Assembly (NCBI GenBank): GCA_905220665.1
Contig: CAJNAR010000146.1
Span: forward strand, 248,001-312,000
Source: Albugo candida
Taxonomy: Eukaryota; Oomycota; Peronosporomycetes; Albuginales; Albuginaceae
Direction of reading: 5' to 3'
DNA length: 64,000 nucleotides
Numbering within the stretch: the stretch's first letter is position 1; each line of letters starts with the position of its first letter. A program made the position numbers and the translations under genes. Below, one piece after another: positions 1 to 9,206 of the stretch. The notes beneath the pieces are model-generated. The model worked only from the letters and a program-made list of their open reading frames with translations. It was not told the origin of the DNA and searched no databases.

Positions 1-1080
1 GCATTCCTTGAAAGAGAGCGAGAGACAACTACCGCAAAATTTTCGTACAGTGGTCGCCAGATACACATCAGGATCTGTGATCCCGGATGGATGGCCTATA
101 GTTAGGAATAATTGGTAACACGCGTCAGTGAGTTGTGGGCTACTCGGACATGCTGATCACACCAATCCGATCGTACTGTTTTATGTAATTTCGAAGAATG
201 TACTCGTTGAATAAGCTTTTTGTGATCGCAAAGCATACTAAATTCCGTTCCTCAATGACAGCAATGATGGATCCATCTTCGGCAAAATCTCTGCAAAATG
301 TTCCAAGCTCACTTCGCCGGCCGTTGTAGGAAAGCGATCAAATATAACTTTCATAACAACGCGTATCATCTGACTGAACAATTGAGCGCCCAAAACATTG
401 CAAAAGTTATGCAAGTCACTCTCAATAAAAACCGCATCATACGGTCCCATGTGGCTGTAGTGAGCTGAGAGCCCGCTTTTTCGCTATTTCGTGAAATATT
501 TCGAGAACTCCAGCATATGCTCATCAATAAAGTCCTCTCGATGCTATAGGAGAGAGTATTGTCAGTTCTTTCCTCAAAAATCAGAGTCATATGACCAAGA
601 AGATCCTGTATAAATGACTGCTCTGCTGGAAGCATGCAAGGTGGTCGATAGTCACGTGCCTCTTTTCTTCTCATTTCTGGAGGAGACGATAAATGGGCTG
701 CTGGTGCCTGATACATTGACACCTAGCCATTTCTAATATATGGACCAAGCTCCGGAAATGATGTCTGAGTTTCCCATTGAAAGAGCAAAGGAATGGCCAG
801 TATCTTCCATCGCACCGATAATATGATGACGCGTGGGCAGTATCTCTGTTACGTTGATATCTTCTGAACAGAAACGTAACTAACATGAAGCATAGTCCAC
901 GCTGACACTGGTGCGAGTAATGGACAAGAACATGAGCTTCGAAAGATGTGGGGACAAGCTTACATTGTTCGATCCAAGGTGATCCATTTTAGGACGAGAA
1001 GCTTCGACGTGTGGTACACTTTGTATAAGGTACGTGATCCATTTTACTAATCCACTTTCAGTGTATAGTACACACGACAC
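1..1080 (-). pseudogene. decayed or misassembled protein-coding gene, family not recognised
   Basis: The minus strand carries a chain of protein-like segments with conserved-looking composition, for example around 720-835 (RWKILAIPLLFQWETQT), 540-722 and 238-490 (SHMGPYDAVFIESDLHNF). They lie in nearly collinear frames but are interrupted. The segment at 490 is separated from the one upstream by an in-frame TAG without an obvious GT-AG intron. A second TAG lies near 725. A frame change near 270 is needed to continue into a further open segment reaching about 140. Some breaks could be very short introns, but several cannot be closed by canonical splicing. I do not recognise the family. It could be a dying gene copy or a real gene with assembly indels, and it may continue past the left edge. 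Confidence 0.4.
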
Positions 1081-2028
1081 TTTGTGTGGACAATTATATC
1101 AAGCGCAATTGTACGGATCCATGAGCACGCTTGGACCATATTTCTTATAGATGTATTGTATTTTTCAGATCGATCATGGCATGTGCAGAGTGACAAGGTG
1201 AATGTGTCCAATTCGTCTTACAATGCGTTTTTACATTTCATACCGGAAGGTATACAATCGCGAATGATACTATTGCTACCCATTCCCCATTTATCTGAAC
1301 TATTCTGCTGTTGCAAAATATCTCTCTTTTCTCGATTTGTCGGATGACTGGTGAATACAAGAGATGTATGGATACCATGATTATAGAGGATCATGATTGA
1401 CTGTTCCGTGATAAGATGTATACTGTATCTTCATCACAATCTCACGGTCTAGGATTTATCTGCTCAGCACTTCTACCACGTACACACGAATTTCTATTTC
1501 GGCATGGATCCACTATCGATTACAATATATCGAATCCGCTTCGTAGGTAAAGTGCACCAACCAGCGCCTATTGATTTGGCCCTACACTAGAAAAACGAAA
1601 GCACGACTACGCAAATTAAAAATCATTAACCAAGAAGCCACGACACGAAACGGTTTATCTCGGAATCATCTTACAGTCGTGAATTTGATACGTTGCGACC
1701 GTGCTTTATTATAAACGAGCATTTTCGACATAATTAGAGAGATCACTATAGGCAAAGCCATAGCTGATTACAGCTCAACTGAATTGTTATCGCGCATAAC
1801 AAATTCGAGCAGTCACTGGTTAAGGATGAGTTTGACGCAAGAATGTTCAACGACTTACGTATTGTAGCCTTACACCCATGCGCGAGAAAGATATAACTCG
1901 TAGCGTGCACCTGCAAATGCAACGCAAAAATAGCAGATTTGTAACAAAAATAGGTTCAGGTCGGATTATAGATAGAATCAGCACCGCCATGCTGGTCTCA
2001 CCACTGGCATCTTCACATTTACAGCGGT
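1081..2028. other. no gene recognised; possibly 5' part of the decayed gene plus globin upstream region
   Basis: Short open stretches exist on both strands but none has recognisable motifs or convincing splice structure. The last part, before 2029, would hold the promoter and 5' untranslated region of the globin gene. I see no RNA gene or repeat here. Confidence 0.4.
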
Positions 2029-3414
2029 ATGAAGCTTTCTCTCCATCGATTTAGCCTGAACAGAAAGGATAAACATGGTTTGTCTCCAGAATATCTTCAG
2101 CTCATGCGATTGTACCTACCATCTTTCCAACACCCGGAAGGATCCACAGAAAAACATCGAAAGATTGCGTCCGATCACTGGAGACTGCTTTTTCTTGATA
2201 TGAAAAGTAACAAGCACCGAGGTCATCAAATTCACATCACCAACAGTGAAGATACGATAACTCTACCAGGAACAGTACGAAGCTACAAGAATGTTCCTGC
2301 AAATAAATACCGTGTAGCTATGCACTTGGATGGGATGCAGCCTGCTGAACGCATGGAACTTTTATATGACACCTTTCATAAATTCTTAGAATTGAATGCA
2401 CCCGAGCTGAAGCCTGTATTCAAGACGTCCAAGCATACCCGTAATGTTGTCTTACAACATATAGTGGGCGGGTTGCGAACAATGCTGGCACAAAACGTTC
2501 ATATTGAGAGAGTACGAGCACTTACTAAAACGCATTTGCAGTTTGGTGTAAAAATGGAATACTTTGATCTTCTGGGCCAGGCAGTTATCTTTTCTATGCG
2601 TCAATGCTCCGGTACACACTGGACTAACGAGATTGAAGAGGCTTGGAGACGATTATACGGACACTGTAGCGTGATTCTACTTCGAGAGCATGAGCTCGCC
2701 ACTCAGCTCCAAGCCAACTCACAAGTCACCATGAATGCGGACAAAAACGCTTGGATGGGCTTTTATCATCGTTTATTCGGTAACAAGCGTTACTCTAACT
2801 CCAAGCGGCTGGCCAAACATCACATCAAACTTATGGACATATACTTGCCAAATTTTCGCTACAAAGAGACATCGAACGATCACCATCGATACGTTGCCGC
2901 TAATCATTGGCAAAATGTTTTCTCTTGTGACAGCAGCGGTACAAGCAGCGATACTAGCAGTGCCAGTCATTCTACCCGACACAGCCGTCAGTCTGGAAGG
3001 GAAGGCGATCTCGATACGTTTGCCAAACGATTGGGTTGTTTTTACGACACTTTTTTTGACTATTTGGAGCGCAATGCACCAGAACTATTACCTGTTTTTC
3101 GAAGCTCGATTCAAGTACGAAGTCGAGTCCTGGTTCACATTAGCAAAGAGATGAGAATACTGCTCATGTCAAAAGACCTGGCTCAGCGGGTAAGCACACT
3201 CACAGCGACACACATCAGGGTCAATGTTAAACTGGAGCATTATGATACACTCGGTCAAGCACTTATTCATTCAATGCGAGCAGCTTCGGGCAATTTTTGG
3301 TCGCAAGAAATAGAAAATGCATGGAAAAGACTGTATGCCCATTGTAGCGTCATTTTGCTTTACGAACATCAGCGTGCACTGGCAAACGCGAAGCCAAATA
3401 AGGACCAACTCTAA
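2029..3414 (+). CDS. tandem two-domain globin-like protein
   Basis: This is an intron-free 461-residue protein made of two homologous halves, about residues 20-225 and 260-450. Each half has the late helices of a globin fold: a block YDTF-x-x-F/Y-LE-x-NAPEL-x-PVF, then a helix ending in TKTH (first half) or TATH (second half) followed by a valine three or four residues on, then LGQA and a tryptophan helix (SGTHW, SGNFW; AWRRLY, AWKRLY). His169 and His395 are the likely proximal haem ligands by position in the fold. A Ser/Thr-rich insert (about 300-325) interrupts the early part of the second half. Globins bind haem and O2 or NO, and a sensor or NO-detoxifying role is possible but not shown. 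There is no signal peptide or membrane segment. The fold call rests on motif spacing only. Confidence 0.7.
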   Translation: MKLSLHRFSLNRKDKHGLSPEYLQLMRLYLPSFQHPEGSTEKHRKIASDHWRLLFLDMKSNKHRGHQIHITNSEDTITLPGTVRSYKNVPANKYRVAMHLDGMQPAERMELLYDTFHKFLELNAPELKPVFKTSKHTRNVVLQHIVGGLRTMLAQNVHIERVRALTKTHLQFGVKMEYFDLLGQAVIFSMRQCSGTHWTNEIEEAWRRLYGHCSVILLREHELATQLQANSQVTMNADKNAWMGFYHRLFGNKRYSNSKRLAKHHIKLMDIYLPNFRYKETSNDHHRYVAANHWQNVFSCDSSGTSSDTSSASHSTRHSRQSGREGDLDTFAKRLGCFYDTFFDYLERNAPELLPVFRSSIQVRSRVLVHISKEMRILLMSKDLAQRVSTLTATHIRVNVKLEHYDTLGQALIHSMRAASGNFWSQEIENAWKRLYAHCSVILLYEHQRALANAKPNKDQL

Positions 3415-3437
3415 ATTAAATATATTACGTCGAGATG

Positions 3438-4366
3438 TCATATGGTATTCCTTGGAAGTGCATCCTTTAAGGCTTGTCCCGCCAAATCAAGACAGGTTTT
3501 TCCTTCATTATTTATAGCAGTCAAGTAGTCGGCTCCAGCTTGTACGAGCTCCATCGCAATTACTTCTTCATTCTCCAACAGTGCAAGATGAAGTGGAGTA
3601 TTGCCTATATCAAGCGCTGTCATAATCGAAAGCATGCACAAAATTCTGAAAGCTGGTACCTTGATGATCACAAGTATTCAACGCCGCTCCGTGTTCCAAA
3701 AGCATTCGAATCAAATCTAAATTCCAGGAACAGGAATTACGTGATGTAATAAGAAGTGTCACATAGGCGTGAAGGCACGTCAACCTGCATTAGGGTAGCT
3801 TCCCACAGCTCGCAGCAATGGTGTGCTGCCATAATCGTCCTACAAAAGAGATTTGAATTCGCACACTACGTGCAATCAATAACAGCAGCACCACATGGTC
3901 GACATCTTTTGTATACTCAAGTAGTAGCTCTGCCATGTCCAAGCGTCCTAAGAAAAAGTACAGCTGTGCTTGGATCTCTAATTCACTCATCATCCACGAA
4001 CCGCGATGGTAATGTAACGGGATTTGTCCATTTTCGTTCGAAGTATTAGCATCCGCGCCACTACACGTCGATGATAAGGTATGATCTGGTGAAGAATATG
4101 AATTCCTACTGGTTTAGTAGTGACACAACACTTTCGATATGTCCGGCCGATACGGCGCTCATAAGAGGCGTCCAACCTGCGTCGTCCTGCGTATTCACCA
4201 CCGTTCCTGGCTGCGTCAAAAGCCAATCTAGAACTTTAAGACTTCCACAAGATGCAGCCCAATGCAGGGGTGTTCGGGCATCTTCATCTTTTGCAGTGAC
4301 ACTTTGGTCGTTGCTCACAAGCTGGATGACCTGATCAAGATCATTTGCACGCACAGCAGCTTGCAT
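3438..4366 (-). CDS. PSMD10: gankyrin-like 26S proteasome assembly chaperone (PSMD10 family)
   Basis: Six exons give an unbroken 215-residue reading frame: 4110-4366, 4002-4060, 3895-3947, 3785-3839, 3660-3716, 3438-3604. The introns are 49-68 bases with GT-AG ends. The product is almost entirely ankyrin repeats, including TPLHWAASCGSLKVLDWLL, GADANTSNENGQIPLHYHRG, DDYGSTPLLRAVG and GNTPLHLALLENEEV. Length and the order of repeat sequences match human gankyrin (226 residues), including the HYH(K/R)G turn and the closing repeat ending in LDLA. Gankyrin is an ankyrin chaperone that binds the proteasomal ATPase Rpt3 during base assembly. Its start codon is 47 bases from that of the divergent CENP-X gene, so the two probably share a promoter. 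Family identity is by recalled similarity, without a search. Confidence 0.8.
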
Positions 4367-4413
4367 GATAGTATTATTTTAGAAAGTGGGATGTATTCTT
4401 GCAGGCAGTTGCC
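4367..4413. promoter_or_regulatory. 47-base divergent intergenic region between gankyrin and CENP-X
   Basis: Start codons at 4366 (minus) and 4414 (plus) leave only 47 bases for two 5' regions. Transcription must start within this space, inside the opposite gene, or both. I see no clear core motif. Confidence 0.45.
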
Positions 4414-4677
4414 ATGATTCCTTCCTCATTAGTGGAGCAGCTTTTTCGACGTGAATGGCAAGCTCAAGATGTGACAAGGGACGGTACGACTTCTGATCAC
4501 TCACTCCAAATCTCGAAAATCCAGCAAGACACTTTGCGAATGAGCGCCGAATTTTTAAAGTTATTCCTCATAGAAGCCCTTCATCGCGCACAAATGGAAG
4601 CGATGATGGAAGATGCAGCGACGGTGGAGCCGCATCATATCGAACAAATTTTGGCTCAACTTTTGTTAGATTTCTAG
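4414..4677 (+). CDS. CENPX: CENP-X / MHF2 histone-fold protein
   Basis: This is a single-exon gene of 87 residues starting MIPSSLVEQLFRREW. It matches the MHF2/CENP-X family in length and layout: a first helix with LVEQLF, a central amphipathic helix (AEFLKLFLIEALHRA), and the family's characteristic end, a HIEQIL-x-QLLLDF C-terminus. CENP-X pairs with CENP-S (MHF1) as a histone-fold complex. That complex binds branched DNA with FANCM and works at the inner kinetochore. An in-frame TTG lies 15 bases upstream, but the ATG at 4414 is the natural start. It diverges from the gankyrin-like gene and converges with the FHA/Sfi1 gene. Confidence 0.85.
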   Translation: MIPSSLVEQLFRREWQAQDVTRDGTTSDHSLQISKIQQDTLRMSAEFLKLFLIEALHRAQMEAMMEDAATVEPHHIEQILAQLLLDF

Positions 4678-4772
4678 AAATACGTTATTGCGTGTACAAT
4701 GCTATTATTTTGCCGATTTGAGCTTTCATTTGCAGATAAATTCGTTCCGCAAGATACTAGACATTTTATGAA

Positions 4773-6970
4773 TTAGTGGATGAAATCATGATACAGCACA
4801 ATACCTTTGCGTGCTGATGCTTCAGCAGGTCCACCTGACCAACCGACTTGAGAGCTGCTACTTCGGCTAGCGATTGATAGAGCTGATATAGACGAGATAA
4901 GCGCTGAAGCTGTACAAGTTAGCAATACTCGTGGCAAAGTAAAAATGGGTTCGACCTGAGAGAGAATATCGTGGCTGTACTGAAGGCTCGGTCGAGAGAG
5001 AGCATCTTTTTGTCGAAATACTGACCCACTGAGACAAAATTCGTGTAGCTGAATCTGCTCCCGACAATTCCGTGACCGTTGTTCGAGTAGAATATGAACT
5101 AAAAGCTGTCAAGCACTCAGGCTTCGGTAGAGGTCTGATGGATCTACGTACACAAGCAGCAGAACGACGAGCTTGAGCTGGGTTTGTCTCAGCAAGCAGC
5201 ATTGTGCGATCTAGACATATTGTAATACGTTGAATGTGCTGATCAAATTCCTCAACGCGAGCTTGCAAAAACGCCTCTAGAGTCTGCGGCGATCCCAAAA
5301 TCGCACTTTTCCCCGCCTGCCGTTTACGCGATACAAGCTCTTCCAAGTTCAACTGCTCTTTTTGTTCGTGTACTTGGCATTTCAAGTCTCGTATCTCTGA
5401 TTGCATTTGTTCCTTGGCATTATGGTGAGCTGCTAGAGCTTTTTTATTCTGAAACACTAGCTGCTCGGTCGCCTCTTTTTTCTTAGTGTTTAATAGAAAA
5501 AGTATACGAGTATGCGTTTCCCACAAGGTCCACGCTTGATGTAATATGCGTTCCTTCAGGCGAGCTCCAACATGAACGAAAAATCTCCTCATTCTTACTC
5601 GTTTGTATGCAACTGTCGACCAAGATTGGATGACTCGGCGGAAGATTCGGAGATGAAAAGATCTGGCGACCTGCGAGCGTCGATGCTCAAGTCGCTTGGT
5701 CAGTGCATACTCTAACTTCTTGAACGACTGAAGCATTTTGTAAGCTGTGGATCGTCTCCAAATGGAGAACCCATGTTCCACAAATCTTCTATTGATGCTG
5801 AAAATGATCTGACGGAGGAACCACCGTTTTCTGTTTGCCAATTCTGTTTCAAGACGCCATTTTGCAAGGATTTTGAAACATTGGCGGAAGTTATGTCGAT
5901 CCTGAAATCCCTCCACTCTGCAGTTGCAAGCTTGCGATTGCTGACTCGCTATCGCTTTCCAGCGATAAAAGTGTTGTTGAAACCGATTTTGATGTTTCCA
6001 CATGTCAAAAGTAGCGATCTGCTGGTGACGGATTCGACGTCGATGTGCCTGAATCCGGATACCCAGTCGCCATGCTGTGAATACTTTGAAAATGAACTGA
6101 TGCTGCTTACGCTGTATTCTTCGATCAATCAAATTACGTTGAAGAGAGGATGCTGATTGTTTGCTGATTACCAGAGACTCCTTGGTCTTCTTCCCACTCT
6201 CACTGCGAAGGTACATTTCCCGAGCCAATGCACTTCCTTCAAATGGCTGAAATCCGACTAAAATCTACCAAACGATCATTTTAATACTATCCTCCACAAA
6301 CAAAATCGCTCACATGATTGGCATCTCGTAGACGCTGTAGTAACCTATTTTTCTCATTTTGTACACGTTCTCTCTGTTCCGGTGGGAGTGGATACCGCAC
6401 CACATCTTCATGACTTGATGCCGAAGAGCAAAGTGAAGACGGCGGGTGCATGACAGCGGCTCGAGCTGGAGAAATTTGTGGGCATGACTCTCCTTCGTCA
6501 AATCTCTCATGTAATTCATGCAAGCGTTTATCTGCAACTTCGTCGATCGCAGTGTCTGAGGATGCTTGCATAAGTAATTCCCGAATTCGTTCACGGACAG
6601 ACACCAGGGTATGACTTTGGTTCCCTCGTCGAGAAGCCTGACGCTTGATATCAAAAACAAAAGTCTGTTCGGTATGACCAAACTTGATACGATCACAATG
6701 CGCCACGCGTCCTGGAAGCTCCAATAGAGATTCATTCAGATAGCATATGCCTATCTCGCCTTGGTCATTTCTCTGTGGGGAGAGTATTGCTGAAATACCA
6801 TCTTCAGCCATAGTGATGACAGCATGCCGATCAAATACAGACAGATCCTCCAAGACGACGTCACATGAGCGAGTCCGGCCTATGATTGTGCGTTTATGTA
6901 GCGGGATGACTGCTGTGTCTGAACAGAGGCACGGCATTAGAGCGTCGTGTGACGCTTTATTCGCCAGCAT
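4773..6970 (-). CDS. FHA-domain protein with Sfi1-like tryptophan repeats
   Basis: Three exons (6314-6970, 4956-6264, 4773-4909) with introns of 49 and 46 bases give about 700 residues. The 4910-4955 intron carries a clear TGCTAAC branch site. Residues about 25-110 form an FHA domain (IIGRTRSCDVVLEDLS, then DRHAVI), which in this family binds phosphothreonine. The middle (about residues 260-440) is a series of helical repeats each centred on a tryptophan (VFTAWRLG, TFDMWKHQ, HFYRWKAI, ILAKWRLE, GFSIWRRS, VIQSWSTV, AWTLWETH). This is the pattern of Sfi1 centrin-binding repeats. A coiled coil and a Ser-rich tail follow. Inferred role: a basal-body or centrosome scaffold recruited by phosphorylation, which would suit zoospore-forming organisms. 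Start spacing to the divergent GatA gene is 29 bases. Confidence 0.75.
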
Positions 6971-6999
6971 GCATCCTCGTTACATTGCAGTTAATCGGA
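6971..6999. promoter_or_regulatory. 29-base gap between divergent start codons (FHA/Sfi1 and GatA)
   Basis: The ATG of the minus-strand FHA gene is at 6968-6970 and that of GatA at 7000. A longer GatA frame from 6949 would overlap the FHA coding region, so 7000 is preferred. The gap is too short for two independent promoters. Confidence 0.45.
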
Positions 7000-8884
7000 A
7001 TGGGTGGCTCTAAGCGATTCTACTATGCTGCCGGTAGAAGTGCTTGGCTGCGAAAAAGCCTTTTAGAAATCAGTGATGCACTCACACAAGGTCGGATCAG
7101 CTCTACTGAGCTCACAAAGCTATGTATCGAGCAGATTGAAAGCATGAAACAGTTAAATGCGTTCGTGTATACCGACTTTGATCGATCGATTCGATTATCA
7201 AAGGAGGCGGATCTGAGGCGAAAAGATGGGAAATCGATTGGGGTTTTGGACGGAATTCCAATTGGTGTGAAAGACAACTTTTGTATGAAAAAGGTTCCTA
7301 CGACTGCGTGCTCCAAAATGCTTGCAGGTACGCCGGTGAGTAAGCCAAGTTATAGAAAACAACGATTGCTTGTAGACTTTGTCTCGCCGTACGAATCGAC
7401 AGCGACTAAACGTTTGCTCGATTCCGGTGCAATTCCAATGGGAAAGCTGAATATGGACGAGTTTGGAATGGGATCAGGAACACTTTATAGCGAATTTGGT
7501 CCGACAAAGAATCCATGGTCATTAGACTGGGATGAACAAGCTGTTGTCGCTGGAGGAAGCTCGGGAGGAAGTGCAGCTGCAGTGGCTTCTGGTTGTTGTT
7601 TTGCAGCGTTGGGATCCGATACTGGAGGCTCAGTGCGTCAGGTAAGAAGGGAATTGAGTTAACTGTATGAACCAGACCGAATGGATATTTTAGCCTGCAG
7701 CATATTGCGGCATAGTTGGATTAAAACCTTCGTACGGTCGTGTCTCTCGGTATGGGCTGATTTCATACGCGAGTTCACTGGATACTGTTGGTATCTTGGC
7801 CAAAACTGTGGGGTGAATGTGACGAAATTGTCAAGGTCACAAGTAACTGGCTCATATTCGATTGTTAGCGATGCTGCTGTGATGCTGGAAGCGATCGAGG
7901 GTCCCGATGGAAAAGACTCAACAGCCTTGCAAACTGACACTTCACTCGACTGGGTGCGTTCGCTCTCAGCTCCTTCTTTTTAAACACTTACCAGCACTTC
8001 GAAGTCTAATGATAAATGGAGTGACCTCATTGTGGGCATCCCAGCGGAATATCATGTGACCGAGCTTTCACCAGAGATAATCGATGTCTGGAATCAGGGG
8101 GTGGAATGGATTCGTCGCGCAGGTTTGTTGTAATCCTGCTTCATCACATTCCTAATTTACTGATTACTCGCGGAGGTAGGAGCCAAAGTGGTTGAGGTCA
8201 GCCTTCCAACGACAAAGCTTTGCCTCCCTTCCTATTATATCCTCGCGTGTGCCGAGGCTTCTTCAAATCTTTCGCGATATGATGGTGTCCGATTTGGCCA
8301 TCGCGCTACCGATCCAACAGAGCTTACAACGGGTCTACCTTCAGCCATACTTGACGATTTATATTCTCGCACGCGATCGGAAGGCTTTGGAAAAGAAGTT
8401 CAGGTACTATGGGCTACAACAAAGTCGAAAAGAGACTAAAGACCTGTTACTGTAGCGGCGTATATTACTCGGCACATATGTGTTGTCTTCTACAGCAGTT
8501 CAGGGATATTATGATCGAGCGTGGGATTTACGACAGCGCATCTGTAGCGATTTCCACCGTGTCTTTGCAAACGGAGTTGATCTATTGCTTACTCCCACAA
8601 CACCTTCAGTTGCGTTCAGTTCAGAGCTTATAAGAGGTGAAAACGATGGATTGAAAATGTATCTGAATGATGTCATGACAGTTGCAGCCAATCTCGCCGG
8701 GCTTCCAGCGATCTCAATACCGGCGCATATTTCTAGCACGGAGTCACTTCCACTTGGTTTACAGCTCATATCCGCGGCAAACAATGAGCAGAGCTTACTA
8801 CAGGGAGCACGGATGCTGGAAGTAGCGGTCGCATTTACAAAACAGATCCCTGAACGGGTGTATTCTGGTGATAGAGTCCGTTAA
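7000..8884 (+). CDS. GATA: glutamyl-tRNA(Gln) amidotransferase subunit A, probably mitochondrial
   Basis: Seven exons (7000-7327, 7376-7641, 7694-7812, 7869-7953, 8005-8122, 8180-8403, 8456-8884) encode 522 residues, with phase agreement at every junction. The amidase signature is complete: the catalytic lysine in IGVKDNF, the Gly/Ser-rich loop [14 protein letters not shown] with the cis-serine, and the nucleophile loop [16 protein letters not shown]. Other family blocks are [32 protein letters not shown] and [12 protein letters not shown]. GatA hydrolyses glutamine and delivers ammonia to GatB, which converts Glu-tRNA(Gln) to Gln-tRNA(Gln). In eukaryotes it works in mitochondria or plastids. 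The basic N-terminus ([19 protein letters not shown]) could be a targeting peptide. Related amidases exist, but the match to GatA proper is strong. Confidence 0.9.
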
Positions 8885-9206
8885 GGCCAATGAAATTGGT
8901 TTTAATATCAACAATTTTTGATGAGTTGGCACGAAATCATCGCAACTTTACAGAGTAGTGATAGATACACTGTTATTTGTCTTTTGTATAAGACGTGTCA
9001 TGGGTCACTGTCATGTGATGGGATCGGTGACTTGCTGCCACAGTGATTAACCCGTAATCAGTTTCTAATACAATTACAGCTTGTTAATGCACTTATTGTG
9101 TGTGGCGTATAATGCTGACAGCACATGAGCATAATACGTAGTTTTGTCACGACACGTCCGCTACACATTTATGTTCGTTGCGCTTGTGTAAATTCAATCA
9201 ATTTAG
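8885..9206. other. intergenic region, nothing recognised
   Basis: About 320 bases of AT-rich sequence between GatA and the FYVE/protease gene. It must contain the GatA 3' end and the next promoter. No RNA gene or repeat is seen. Confidence 0.5.

Noticed and set aside
3474..4334. Several plus-strand open frames over the gankyrin gene
   Set aside because: They are mirror frames. The minus strand gives a six-exon, phase-consistent ankyrin protein of family length.
5773..6156. 127-codon plus-strand frame inside the FHA/Sfi1 gene
   Set aside because: No motif; it lies opposite well-patterned tryptophan repeats and is a shadow frame.
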